Shown: positions 1 through 8,643 of the stretch, piece by piece
How the letters are laid out: each line of letters opens with the position of its first letter
Numbering within the stretch: the stretch's first letter is position 1
Assembly (NCBI RefSeq): GCF_003569745.1
Contig: NZ_AP018498.1
Span: 3,077,001 to 3,141,000, forward strand
Length of the DNA: 64,000 nt
Source of the DNA: Altererythrobacter sp. B11
Lineage (GTDB): Bacteria > Pseudomonadota > Alphaproteobacteria > Sphingomonadales > Sphingomonadaceae
Reading direction: 5' to 3'
Translations under genes and position numbers: made by a program
Notes under the pieces: model-generated
The model's database searches: none
Seen by the model: only the letters and a program-made list of their open reading frames with translations
Told to the model about the DNA's origin: nothing

Positions 1-866
1 TGCTGATGAACGCCATCCCGGCCAAGGTTGCCGGGGTCGAGCGCCTTGTCGTCACCACGCCCACGCCGCGCGGGGAGGTGAACCCGCTGGTTCTCGCCGC
101 GGCCCATCTGGCCGGCGTGGACGAGGTGTGGCGGATCGGCGGCGCGCAGGCGGTGGCCGCCCTCGCCTATGGCACCGATCGGATCGGCCGGGTGGATGTG
201 ATCACTGGCCCCGGCAATGACTATGTCGCCGAAGCCAAGCGCCAGCTGTTCGGCGTGGTCGGCATCGACATGGTCGCCGGGCCGAGCGAGATCCTGGTGA
301 TCGCCGACAACAAGAACGATCCGGACTGGATCGCCGCCGACCTGCTGAGCCAGGCGGAGCACGACCCGTCCTCCCAATCCATTCTCATCACTGACGATGC
401 CCTGTTCGCCGCCGAAGTGGCCGATTGCGTGGACCTGCAGTGTTCCATGCTGGCCACGGAAAAGGTCGCCCGGCAGAGCTGGGACGACAATGGCGTGCTG
501 CTGATCGTGCGCGACCTTGCGGAGGCCCCCGCCCTCGCCAACCGGCTCGCCGCCGAGCATGTGGAACTGGCGGTGGAAGAGCCCGAAGCGCTGTTCGACC
601 AGCTGCGCCACGCCGGCAGCGTGTTCCTCGGCCGCCACACGCCGGAAGCCGTGGGCGATTATGTCGCGGGCCCCAATCATGTCCTGCCCACTGGCCGCCG
701 CGCGCGCTTTGCCAGCGGGCTTTCCGTGCTGGACTTCATGAAACGCACCAGCTTCATCTCCATGGGCGAAGGCTCGCTGGCGAAACTCGGCCCGGCCGCG
801 ATCGCTCTGGCGAAGGTCGAAGGCCTGCCTGCCCATGCCAAATCCGTGGAATTGCGCCTGAAATGA
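1..866 (+). CDS. hisD: Histidinol dehydrogenase, 3' part (5' end outside window)
   Basis: Catalyses the last two steps of histidine synthesis, oxidising L-histidinol to histidine with NAD+ in the cytoplasm. About 287 C-terminal codons are visible of a family usually near 430 residues. The reading frame is open to the window edge, so the ATG at position 6 is internal. Seen: the TGPGNDYVAEAKR stretch, GPSEILVIAD, QAEHDP (Gln and His zinc ligands), GDYVAGPNHVLPTG (Asp ligand) and the terminal His in PAHAKSVELR. The stop overlaps the nusB start as ATGA, so the two are probably co-transcribed and translationally coupled. Identification is secure; only the N-terminal part is unseen. Confidence 0.97.
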   Translation, partial: LMNAIPAKVAGVERLVVTTPTPRGEVNPLVLAAAHLAGVDEVWRIGGAQAVAALAYGTDRIGRVDVITGPGNDYVAEAKRQLFGVVGIDMVAGPSEILVIADNKNDPDWIAADLLSQAEHDPSSQSILITDDALFAAEVADCVDLQCSMLATEKVARQSWDDNGVLLIVRDLAEAPALANRLAAEHVELAVEEPEALFDQLRHAGSVFLGRHTPEAVGDYVAGPNHVLPTGRRARFASGLSVLDFMKRTSFISMGEGSLAKLGPAAIALAKVEGLPAHAKSVELRLK

Positions 867-1315
867 ATATGTCCGCCCGATCCCGTTCGCGTTCCGCCGC
901 CCGCCTTGCCGCGGTGCAGGCGCTGTATCAGAAGCAGATGGAAGGCACGCCGCTGGCCCGCCTGCTCGACGAATTCCACCAGCACCGGCTCGGCCGCGAG
1001 ATCGAGGATGTGCAATTCGCCGAAGCGGACGTGCCCTTCTTCGACGACATCGTGCGCGGCTTCGATGCGCGAGCCGAGGAAATCGACGCCCTGCTGAGCG
1101 AGAAACTGGCCCAGGGCTGGAGCCTCCAGCGGCTGGACAAGACCATGCTGCAAATCCTCCGCGCCGGCGCCTATGAGCTGATCGCCCGCCCCGATGTGCC
1201 GGTGGGCACGGCCATCAGCGAATATGTCGACGTAGCCCACGCCTTCTTCGAAGAGCGCGAGGCCAAGTTCGTGAACGGCGTGCTGGACGCGGTGGCAAAG
1301 GCCGCGCGCGCATAG
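863..1315 (+). CDS. nusB: Transcription antitermination factor NusB
   Basis: NusB binds boxA RNA together with NusE (S10) and supports antitermination on rRNA operons. The 150-residue product has the usual family length. It shows an AARLAAVQALYQ-type N-terminus, LDKTMLQILRAGAYEL in the middle and FVNGVLDAVAK at the end, all typical of NusB. The ATG chosen overlaps the hisD stop (ATGA). Longer reading in the same frame upstream lies inside hisD and has no NusB character. The neighbouring thiL gene downstream is a common partner of nusB, but here a reversed nuclease gene lies between them. Confidence 0.97.
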   Translation: MNMSARSRSRSAARLAAVQALYQKQMEGTPLARLLDEFHQHRLGREIEDVQFAEADVPFFDDIVRGFDARAEEIDALLSEKLAQGWSLQRLDKTMLQILRAGAYELIARPDVPVGTAISEYVDVAHAFFEEREAKFVNGVLDAVAKAARA

Positions 1316-1340
1316 GCATCGGCGGGGCCCTCCACGCCCG

Positions 1341-2168
1341 TCACAGCCCGGCGAACACCCAGTCGAGATAGGCGGCGATGCGGATGCCGGCCTGCTGCAG
1401 CCGCTCCTCCTCCGGCGGGGTCCAGTCGTAACTATATTGCCATGAGAGGACGAAGGGGTCCTCCTGCGTGCCCTGCCCGCGCACCTGCCCCGGCTGAGGA
1501 TAGATTCGATCGCGCAGCGCGACGCTTTCGGCGATCCAGGTCGCGGGATCGGTGTTCCACCAGGCGATGACCTGCTGCGGCGTCATGCGCCGTTCCAGCC
1601 GCGCGGCATATTCGCTGTAGCTCAGCTGCTGTCGCTCGATCAGCCCTTCGTCCCACACCCAGTGGAGGTTCTGCGGCGCATCGAACCACAGCACCTTCAC
1701 GTCGTTCCCCCCGCGGTCGCTGCCGGCGCCGGCGTGAAGCGGCTGGTGCAGATCGCCCACGATATGCACCACGAAGCGCAGCGCCCGCGCCTTCTCCTCC
1801 TGCCCGGCCGCCGGATCGCGCAGCACGGCGGTGTAGGTCCGCAGCGCGGTGATCCCGTCCCCCTCTGGCGGGTGGGGGAAATCGGCGGGATCGGCGCCCG
1901 CCGGCACGGTGACATAGTGCCAGGGGGAGGCTTCCTTCTGCCAGAAGGGCGCCGGGTTCGATCGCTGCTCGTCCGGCCAGGTGGCGCCTTCCGCCAGATC
2001 CTCCGTCCCCAGAATCGCCCGGACATGCGCCATGGTGCGGCCGCTGACATTGTCCTCGGCAATCTGCGCCGTGATGCGGTGGCCGATCGGCCCCCAGGCG
2101 GCGGCGGGGGCGGCCCAGGCGCAGCCGGCGGCAGCGAGCAGGGCAGCGGCGGAGATGCGTTTCGTCAC
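1341..2168 (-). CDS. Exported S1/P1-type nuclease
   Basis: Predicted zinc-dependent S1/P1 family nuclease acting on single-stranded nucleic acid, exported. The 275-residue protein has an N-terminal signal peptide ending near AAPAAAWG, so the mature protein would begin with Trp; in this family the N-terminal Trp is itself a zinc ligand. Other ligand motifs seen are GHRITAQIAE, HIVGDLHQPLH and GGND. The gene is antisense to its neighbours and is divergent from thiL with about 53 bp between starts. An exported nuclease could supply nucleotides to the purine-use genes later in the window, but that link is only an inference. Confidence 0.9.
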   Translation of the reverse strand: MTKRISAAALLAAAGCAWAAPAAAWGPIGHRITAQIAEDNVSGRTMAHVRAILGTEDLAEGATWPDEQRSNPAPFWQKEASPWHYVTVPAGADPADFPHPPEGDGITALRTYTAVLRDPAAGQEEKARALRFVVHIVGDLHQPLHAGAGSDRGGNDVKVLWFDAPQNLHWVWDEGLIERQQLSYSEYAARLERRMTPQQVIAWWNTDPATWIAESVALRDRIYPQPGQVRGQGTQEDPFVLSWQYSYDWTPPEEERLQQAGIRIAAYLDWVFAGL

Positions 2169-2221
2169 GGTCTGCGATCCTTCTATTGGCTTTCGCCCTG
2201 GCCTATCGCAATGACAGGACG

Positions 2222-3097
2222 ATGGAAGGAGAATCCGGCTTTATCGCGGCAATGCGCGCGCTGGCGCACCACCCCGCCGCGCGCGGTCTGGCGGACGATG
2301 CGGCGGTGCTGGAGCTGGGCGCCGAAGCGCTGGTGTTGACCCATGACATGATGGTGGAAGGCGTGCACTTCCTGCCGGATCAGGACATGGCTGATGTCGC
2401 CTGGAAGCTGGTGGCCAGCAATGTCTCCGACCTCGCGGCAAAGGGGGCCGAACCGATCGGCGGGCTGCTGGGCCATATGCTGGGCGCGGATGACGAAGGC
2501 TTCGCCAGCGGCTTGGCCGATGCGCTGGAACATTACGGCATGCCGCTGCTGGGCGGCGACACGGTGGGCGGCGGCAGCCCGCGCGCCTTCGGCCTCACCG
2601 CCATCGGCCGCGCGATGCACCGCCCCGTGCCATCGCGCAGCGGCGCGCGGCCGGGGGACGGGCTGTTCGTCACCGGCGCACTGGGCGCGGCGATGATCGG
2701 CTTCGAAACGCTGCGCGACGGCGGGGCTGGAGACAGCACGGCCTATCGCCGCCCGCTCGCCCGGCTGGCCGAAGGGCAGGCCCTCGCGCCGCTGGCCACG
2801 GCCATGATGGATATTTCGGACGGGCTGCTGCTCGATGCCTGGCGCATGGCCGGGGCCAGCGGCGTGGCGCTGGCGATCGAGGGCGGCTCCGTCCCGCTGG
2901 CCGCGCCAGAAGAGCGGCGGCTGGATGCGCTGCGCTGGGGCGATGATTACGAACTGCTGTTCACCCTGCCGGAAGGCGTGGAGCCACCCGTGGCGGCCAC
3001 CCGCATCGGCCGCGCGGAGCCACTGGGTTTCGCCCCCCTGTTCCTCGACGGAGAGGCGATCGTGAATGCCGAAGGGCTTGGCTGGCAGCATCGCTAG
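2222..3097 (+). CDS. thiL: Thiamine-monophosphate kinase
   Basis: Phosphorylates thiamine monophosphate to thiamine diphosphate with ATP. The 291-residue product shows the Mg/ATP signatures of the AIR-synthase/ThiL fold: GLADDAAVLEL near the start, SNVSDLAAKGAEP, GGDTVGGG, DISDGLLLDAW and GDDYELLF. I chose the ATG at 2222 because the 12 extra residues from an upstream ATG at 2186 look unlike ThiL and lie in the divergent promoter gap with the nuclease gene. An AGGA-like ribosome site precedes 2222. Confidence 0.95.
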   Translation: MEGESGFIAAMRALAHHPAARGLADDAAVLELGAEALVLTHDMMVEGVHFLPDQDMADVAWKLVASNVSDLAAKGAEPIGGLLGHMLGADDEGFASGLADALEHYGMPLLGGDTVGGGSPRAFGLTAIGRAMHRPVPSRSGARPGDGLFVTGALGAAMIGFETLRDGGAGDSTAYRRPLARLAEGQALAPLATAMMDISDGLLLDAWRMAGASGVALAIEGGSVPLAAPEERRLDALRWGDDYELLFTLPEGVEPPVAATRIGRAEPLGFAPLFLDGEAIVNAEGLGWQHR

Positions 3098-3374
3098 CGG
3101 GCGATTCGCGGGGCCGCTGGAACACGCTGGAACAGGGTTCATGCCAAAAGTGTAACCCACCCGGATTCCGCCCCTGAATCGTGCAATATCATGGGGATGG
3201 AAGTAGAGCGCGGCCTGCATGCGGGAAAGGCTGCAAACCTTTCCTGCTGTAGGAAAGGCCACAAGGCTCGCGGCTTTGTCCTTGCGCCGGCCTTACTTGC
3301 CCTATAGCCATCTTGACTTGGCGGACCCGGCGAAAAGTTCGGGCTGCCCAAATGGAGAGAGGGGGAGGTCAAAT
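3098..3374 (+). other. 277-bp leader region between thiL and hppA with alternative hairpins
   Basis: No gene is supported here. A CCTTTCCT block at 3238-3245 can pair with AGGAAAGG at 3251-3258 (8 bp, 5-base loop) or with GGAAAGG at 3224-3230 (7 bp), so the two hairpins exclude each other. A TTGACT hexamer near 3312 could be a -35 element, but no convincing -10 box follows. A GGGGGAGG ribosome site lies just before the hppA ATG. Confidence 0.4.
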
Positions 3375-5465
3375 ATGGACCTTGTATCCATCGCAATCGC
3401 GCTGGGGCTGCTCGCCGTCGTTTACGGCTTCGTCACCAGCCGCCAGGTGCTCGGCGCAAATGCCGGTTCTGAAAAGATGCAGGAAATCGCCGGCGCCATT
3501 CAGGAAGGCGCGCAGGCTTATCTCAAGCGCCAATACACCACCATTGCCATAGTCGGCGTGATCATGGCCGTGATCGTCGCCCTGTTTCTCGGCGCGATGA
3601 GCGCAACCGGCTTCGTGCTGGGGGCGGTCCTGTCCGGCCTCGCCGGCTTCATCGGCATGAATATCTCCGTCCGGGCCAATGTGCGCACGGCGGCGGCGGC
3701 GCAGGCGGGCCTGCAGCAGGGCCTCACCCTCGCCTTCCGCGCGGGGGCGATCACCGGGATGCTGGTGGCGGGCCTCGCCCTGCTGGCGATTGCCGGCTTC
3801 TTCTATGTGCTGATCGGCCCCATGGCCCTGCCGGCGAATGACCGGGAGGTGACCCGTGCGCTGACCGCCCTCGCCTTCGGCGCCTCACTGATCTCCATCT
3901 TCGCCCGACTGGGCGGCGGCATCTTCACCAAGGCAGCCGATGTGGGCGCCGATCTGGTGGGCAAGGTGGAAGCGGGCATTCCCGAGGACGATCCGCGCAA
4001 CCCGGCGGTGATCGCGGACAATGTAGGCGACAATGTGGGCGATTGCGCTGGCATGGCGGCCGATCTGTTCGAAACCTATGTGGTCACCGTGGGGGCCACC
4101 ATGGTGCTCACTGCCCTGCTGCTGGGCAGCGCAGGCACGCTGCTGCTGCCGCTGATGGCGCTGCCGCTGCTGATCGGCGGCGTGTGCATCGTCACTTCGA
4201 TCATCGGCACCTATTTCGTGCGCCTTGGCGGATCGAACAATGTGATGGGGGCCATGTACAAGGGCTTCCTCGTCACCGCGGTGCTTTCCATTCCCGCCAT
4301 CTGGCTGGCCATCTCGGCGGCGCTGGGCACGATGAACGAGACGATCGGAAACCAGGCCTTCACCGGCATGGACCTGTTTTGGTGCTCGCTCCTTGGCCTG
4401 GTCATCACCGGGCTCATCATCTGGATCACCGAATATTACACCGGCACCAATTTCCGCCCGGTGCGGTCCATCGCGCGGGCTTCGGAAACCGGGCATGGCA
4501 CCAATGTGATCCAGGGGCTGGCGATCAGCCTGGAAGCGACCGCGCTGCCCACGCTGGTGATCGTGGCGGGCATTGTCATCGCCTACCAGCTCGCCGGACT
4601 GATCGGCATCGCCTACGCCGCCACGGCCATGTTGGCTCTGGCGGGCATGGTGGTGGCGCTGGACGCCTATGGCCCGGTGACCGACAATGCCGGCGGCATC
4701 GCCGAAATGGCCGGGCTGGACGATGCGGTGCGGGAAAAGACGGACCTGCTGGATGCCGTGGGCAACACCACCAAGGCGGTGACCAAGGGCTATGCCATCG
4801 GCTCGGCGGGGCTGGCCGCGCTGGTACTTTTCGCCGCCTATACCACCGATCTCAGGGAGTTCTTCCCCGCGCTGCGCGTCGATTTCAGCCTGGAGAACCC
4901 CTATGTCATCGTGGGCCTGCTGCTGGGGGCGCTGCTGCCCTATCTGTTCGGCGCCATGGGCATGACGGCGGTGGGCCGCGCGGCGGGCGATGTGGTGAAG
5001 GACGTGCGCGACCAGTTCGCCGGCGATCCGGGCATCATGGCCGGCACCAGCCGACCCAATTATGCGCGCACGGTGGACCTCGTCACCAAGGCGGCGATCA
5101 AGGAAATGATCGTGCCCAGCCTGCTGCCGGTGCTGGCGCCGATCGCGGTCTATTTCGTGATCCGCTGGGTGGCGGGCCCCGCCAATGGCTTCGCCGCGCT
5201 GGGTGCGCTGCTGCTGGGGGTGATCGTGAGCGGGTTGTTCGTGGCCCTGTCCATGACATCCGGCGGGGGCGCCTGGGACAATGCGAAGAAGTTCATCGAG
5301 GACGGCCATCACGGCGGCAAGGGCAGCGAAGCCCACAAGGCCGCGGTGACGGGTGACACGGTGGGCGATCCCTACAAGGACACCGCCGGCCCGGCGGTGA
5401 ACCCGATGATCAAGATCACCAATATCGTGGCCCTGCTGCTGCTGGCGGCGCTGGCTGCTGCCTGA
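3375..5465 (+). CDS. hppA: K+-independent membrane H+-pyrophosphatase
   Basis: Integral membrane pump that couples pyrophosphate hydrolysis to proton export. The 696-residue protein has about 15-16 hydrophobic segments. It carries the pyrophosphate-binding stretch beginning [20 protein letters not shown], followed by [18 protein letters not shown], and a C-terminal [15 protein letters not shown]. Lys467 in [10 protein letters not shown] occupies the position that is Ala in K+-dependent family members, so this should be the K+-independent type. The start at 3375 has a strong GGGGGAGG site; the 52 upstream in-frame codons are not membrane-like. A rho-independent terminator follows the gene. Confidence 0.97.
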   Translation: MDLVSIAIALGLLAVVYGFVTSRQVLGANAGSEKMQEIAGAIQEGAQAYLKRQYTTIAIVGVIMAVIVALFLGAMSATGFVLGAVLSGLAGFIGMNISVRANVRTAAAAQAGLQQGLTLAFRAGAITGMLVAGLALLAIAGFFYVLIGPMALPANDREVTRALTALAFGASLISIFARLGGGIFTKAADVGADLVGKVEAGIPEDDPRNPAVIADNVGDNVGDCAGMAADLFETYVVTVGATMVLTALLLGSAGTLLLPLMALPLLIGGVCIVTSIIGTYFVRLGGSNNVMGAMYKGFLVTAVLSIPAIWLAISAALGTMNETIGNQAFTGMDLFWCSLLGLVITGLIIWITEYYTGTNFRPVRSIARASETGHGTNVIQGLAISLEATALPTLVIVAGIVIAYQLAGLIGIAYAATAMLALAGMVVALDAYGPVTDNAGGIAEMAGLDDAVREKTDLLDAVGNTTKAVTKGYAIGSAGLAALVLFAAYTTDLREFFPALRVDFSLENPYVIVGLLLGALLPYLFGAMGMTAVGRAAGDVVKDVRDQFAGDPGIMAGTSRPNYARTVDLVTKAAIKEMIVPSLLPVLAPIAVYFVIRWVAGPANGFAALGALLLGVIVSGLFVALSMTSGGGAWDNAKKFIEDGHHGGKGSEAHKAAVTGDTVGDPYKDTAGPAVNPMIKITNIVALLLLAALAAA

Positions 5466-5492
5466 CCGGCGGCCGCGCGGCCGCCGACATAT

Positions 5493-5528
5493 CCCACCCG
5501 GCGGGGGGCGCCGGGTGGGGTTTTCTTT
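5493..5528 (+). terminator. Rho-independent terminator after hppA
   Basis: A perfect 11-bp stem (CCCACCCGGCG at 5493-5503 with CGCCGGGTGGG at 5509-5519), a GGGGG loop and a T-rich tail TTTTCTTT make a textbook intrinsic terminator 28 bp after the hppA stop. A short GC palindrome (GGCGGCCGCGCGGCCGCC) lies just before it at 5468-5485. Confidence 0.92.
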
Positions 5529-5590
5529 ACCCTCCGGATTAAGCCTTCCTTCGCTCGGCCTCGCTAGAAGCGCCGGCAATTCGCCCATAA

Positions 5591-6790
5591 ATGCTTCCTG
5601 CGAAGGTTAACGCCCGCTTGGTCCGCCACGCTTCCACCCTGACCATGCCCGATGCCGCCCTGCCCGGCAGCGGCCGGCCTGTGCCCGCGCTGGCGCTGAT
5701 GGCGGAAGACTGGCGCCGCTTCGATAGCGCGGCAGAGCGCACACAATGGGATGCGCTGGCCCAATGGGCGGCAGAGCCCAATCCGTTCCACGAAAGCTGG
5801 TATCTCCTGCCGGCGCTACGCGCGCTGGACACGACAGGAGAGGTGAAACTGCTGTGCCTGACGGCGGATGGGCAGCTTGCTGGCCTGCTGCCGGTGAAGC
5901 GGCAATCGCGATATTACGGCCATCGCCTGCCGCATTGGGCGAACTGGATCCACGACAACGCCTTTCTGGGCACGCCGCTCGTCGCCCCCGGCTTCGAGGG
6001 GATATTCTGGCGGCAGGTGCTCGCCTGGTGCGATGCGCGCGCGGGCTGCGCCACCTTCCTCCATCTCTCCCAGCTGCCCACCGAAGGGCCGCTGCATCGC
6101 GCACTTGCTGCCGCCTGCGCCAGCAGGAAGCGCCCCGCGGCGAGCGTGTGGCAGGAAGAGCGCGCCATGCTCGCCTCCCCCCTCTCGCCGGAGGAGTATC
6201 TGGAGCAGGCGCTTTCGGGCAAGAAGCGCAAGGAATTGCGCCGCCAGCACCGCCGGCTGGCCGAAGAGGGCGATTTGACGGTGGAACGCACCGCTTCGGC
6301 CGCGGGCCTGCATGGCTGGGCGCGCGAATTCCTGGAGCTGGAACGCGCCGGCTGGAAGGGGACCGCGGGCTCCGCCCTCGCCTGCGCGCCGCAAACGCGC
6401 GATCTCTTCCTCAGCGCGCTGGCAGGCGCTGCGCGGCATGGCCGGCTGGAACGCCTCGCCATTCGGCTGAACGGGCGCCCACTGGCGATGCTGGTGAATT
6501 TCCTCTGCCCGCCCGGCGCCTTCTCCTACAAGACGGCGTTCGATGAAGGCTTCGCCCGCTTCTCCCCCGGGGTGCTGCTGCAACGGGAAAACCTGGCCCT
6601 GCTGGCGCAGCCCGGCATTGCCTGGGCGGATAGCTGCGCGGCGGCGGATCACCCGATGATCGACCATTTCTGGCGCGAACGCCGCGCCATCGCCCGCTAC
6701 AATGTCGCCATCGGCGGTGCCGTGCATCGCATGGCCTTCCGCATGCTGGCGAAGAAGGAAACCGGCTCTTTTCCCAGAGGGATCGCATGA
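5591..6790 (+). CDS. GNAT-fold acyltransferase, BioF2/CelD-like
   Basis: Predicted cytoplasmic acyltransferase of the FemAB/BioF2-like group (PF13480 type), sometimes described as 'cellulose biosynthesis acetyltransferase'. Its substrate cannot be told from sequence. The 399-residue protein has the typical GKKRKELRRQHRRLAEEG helix around residues 210-230, followed by an ELERAGWKGTAGSAL core and FSYKTAFDEGFARFSPGVLL near the end, which is the most conserved part of this family. The start is uncertain: 5591, or the ATG at 5645 that removes 18 residues. Its stop overlaps the next gene as ATGA, so the two probably form a small operon. Confidence 0.8.
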   Translation: MLPAKVNARLVRHASTLTMPDAALPGSGRPVPALALMAEDWRRFDSAAERTQWDALAQWAAEPNPFHESWYLLPALRALDTTGEVKLLCLTADGQLAGLLPVKRQSRYYGHRLPHWANWIHDNAFLGTPLVAPGFEGIFWRQVLAWCDARAGCATFLHLSQLPTEGPLHRALAAACASRKRPAASVWQEERAMLASPLSPEEYLEQALSGKKRKELRRQHRRLAEEGDLTVERTASAAGLHGWAREFLELERAGWKGTAGSALACAPQTRDLFLSALAGAARHGRLERLAIRLNGRPLAMLVNFLCPPGAFSYKTAFDEGFARFSPGVLLQRENLALLAQPGIAWADSCAAADHPMIDHFWRERRAIARYNVAIGGAVHRMAFRMLAKKETGSFPRGIA

Positions 6791-7671
6791 CCAGTCACGG
6801 CCCCATCCATCCCGCCGGCCCAGCGGGGAGCGGCGCGGTGTTCCCGCCCGCATCGCATGCGGATTTCGCCGCCTCCTACCCCGAGGGCCCGCATAAGCTG
6901 CGCCACGCGCTGGGCGACCACCCGCTGCTGGCGCTCGATGCGCTGGCCGAACTGGGAGAAAGCCTGCCGCCGCGCTCCATCGAGTACAATCGCGGCGACC
7001 TGCCGATCAGCGTGGACGGCAAGCCCGGCGCCACGGGGCTCACCATTGGGGAGACGATCCGCCGCATCGACACCAGCAACAGCTGGGCGGTGCTGAAGAA
7101 CATCGAACAGCAGCCCGCCTATGCCGCCCTGCTGGCCGATCTGCTGGGTGAGCTGACCGCGGATGTGGTGGGCCGCACCGGGCGTATGATGAAGACGCAG
7201 GGCTTCATCTTCGTCTCCAGCCCCGATGCGGTGACGCCCTATCACTTCGACCCGGAACACAACATCCTGCTGCAATTGCGCGGACAGAAGGCGATGACGA
7301 TCTTCCCCGCCGGCGATCCGCGCTTCGCCCCCGACCGGGTGCACGAGGCCTATCACACCGGCGGCGCGCGCGAACTGGCCTGGGACACCGCGCTGGAACC
7401 CGGCGGCCTGACCTTCCGGCTCGATCCCGGCGAAGCCGTCTATGTTCCGGTGATGGCGCCGCATTATGTGCGCAACGGCCCCGCGCCTTCCATCTCGCTG
7501 TCGATCACCTGGCGCAGCGAATGGAGCTTTGCCGAAGCCGATGCGCGCGCTTTCAACAGCTTGCTGCGCCGCTGGGGCCTCGATCCCGCGCCGCCGGGGC
7601 GGTGGCCGCGGAGCAACAGGGCCAAGGCAATCGGCTGGCGAATTGCACGGCGAATCCCCGGGATTTGTTGA
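6787..7671 (+). CDS. Cupin-like/JmjC-fold protein
   Basis: 294-residue protein with a double-stranded beta-helix of the cupin_8/JmjC type. The motif TPYHFDPEHN near residues 150-160 gives an HxD pair and MAPHYVRNG near 225 supplies the distal His, the arrangement of 2-oxoglutarate/Fe(II) oxygenases. It may be a protein hydroxylase or a related non-catalytic sensor; I cannot tell the substrate. The start overlaps the acyltransferase stop (ATGA), so the two are translationally coupled and may act on the same target. Confidence 0.75.
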   Translation: MTSHGPIHPAGPAGSGAVFPPASHADFAASYPEGPHKLRHALGDHPLLALDALAELGESLPPRSIEYNRGDLPISVDGKPGATGLTIGETIRRIDTSNSWAVLKNIEQQPAYAALLADLLGELTADVVGRTGRMMKTQGFIFVSSPDAVTPYHFDPEHNILLQLRGQKAMTIFPAGDPRFAPDRVHEAYHTGGARELAWDTALEPGGLTFRLDPGEAVYVPVMAPHYVRNGPAPSISLSITWRSEWSFAEADARAFNSLLRRWGLDPAPPGRWPRSNRAKAIGWRIARRIPGIC

Positions 7672-7714
7672 CTGGGGGCCAACTGCCGCGCATGGCGCTT
7701 TACCAATGGCGAGC

Positions 7715-8611
7715 ATGTCCCCGTACAATCCCACGCCCGAAGAGCTGGTGGCCGAGCTCACCCTGCTGCTCGATCTCGAGCCGCGCGGCGGTGATCGCTT
7801 CATCGGCCGGCGGCAGAAATTCGGCATCGGCCGCGTATTCGGCGGGCAGGCGATCGCCCAGGCGCTGGGCGCGGCGCGGCGCACCGTGCCGCACAGCCGC
7901 CACACCCATTCGCTGCACGCCTATTTCCTGCGCGGCGGTACGGACGATCTGCCCATCGAATTCCGCGTGAAGCGCGATTTCGACGGCAGCAGCTTTTCCA
8001 ACCGGCGCGTGGTGGCGAGCCAGCAGGGCGAGCCGATCCTGAACCTCATCACCTCCTTCCAGGAACCGCAGCAGGGCCTGTCGCACCAGCTGGCGACCAT
8101 GCCCGACGTGCCGCCCCCGGAAGAGCTGGAATCCGACACCGTCGTGCGCCGACGCATTGCCGAAGGTTTTCCCGAAGGCGTGATGCGCGACCGGCTGATG
8201 CAGCCGCGCGCGATCGACATCCGCTCCATCGAACCGCGCGACTGGCTCGATCCGCAGAAGCGCGAACCCGTGGCCCATTGTTGGTTCCGTACCGTGGCCG
8301 CCCTGCCCGACGATCCGCCGGTGCACCGCGCGGTGCTGGCCTATGCCAGCGATTTCCAGCTGCTGCCCACGGCGCTGATGCCCCACGGGCTGAGCTTCCA
8401 CCTGGGACAGGTGAAGGCCGCCAGCCTCGATCATGCGATCTGGTTCCACGGCCCCTTCCGCGCGGACGACTGGCTGCTCTATGTCACCGACAGCCCCTGG
8501 TCCGGCCTCGCCCGCGGCTTCGGGCGCGGGCAGATCTTCACGCGCGACGGCCGGCTGGTCGCCAGCGTGGCGCAGGAAGGCATGATGCGCGCCGTCCCCC
8601 AGCAGGGCTGA
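7715..8611 (+). CDS. tesB: Acyl-CoA thioesterase II
   Basis: Hydrolyses acyl-CoA esters to free acids and CoA. The 298-residue product has the two hot-dog domains of TesB: the N-terminal one with GRVFGGQAIAQAL and HSLHAYFLRGG, the C-terminal one with LAYASDFQLLPTAL (catalytic Asp), SLDHAIWFH and GQIFTRDGRLVASVAQEG (catalytic Gln). I chose the ATG at 7715; an in-frame ATG at 7706 would add three residues. Long in-frame sequence further upstream overlaps the cupin gene and lacks family character. It is convergent with uvrC. Confidence 0.93.
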   Translation: MSPYNPTPEELVAELTLLLDLEPRGGDRFIGRRQKFGIGRVFGGQAIAQALGAARRTVPHSRHTHSLHAYFLRGGTDDLPIEFRVKRDFDGSSFSNRRVVASQQGEPILNLITSFQEPQQGLSHQLATMPDVPPPEELESDTVVRRRIAEGFPEGVMRDRLMQPRAIDIRSIEPRDWLDPQKREPVAHCWFRTVAALPDDPPVHRAVLAYASDFQLLPTALMPHGLSFHLGQVKAASLDHAIWFHGPFRADDWLLYVTDSPWSGLARGFGRGQIFTRDGRLVASVAQEGMMRAVPQQG

Positions 8612-8643
8612 CGGCGGGCGATCAACGCAGCGGGTCCGGCGGT

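Noticed and set aside
5468-5485. GC palindrome as a second terminator after hppA
   Set aside because: No T tract follows; the hairpin at 5493-5528 is the clear terminator.
3885-5588. 567-codon open frame antisense to hppA
   Set aside because: It is a mirror of GC-rich coding sequence, His/Gly/Arg-rich with no domain, and the plus strand encodes a clear pyrophosphatase.
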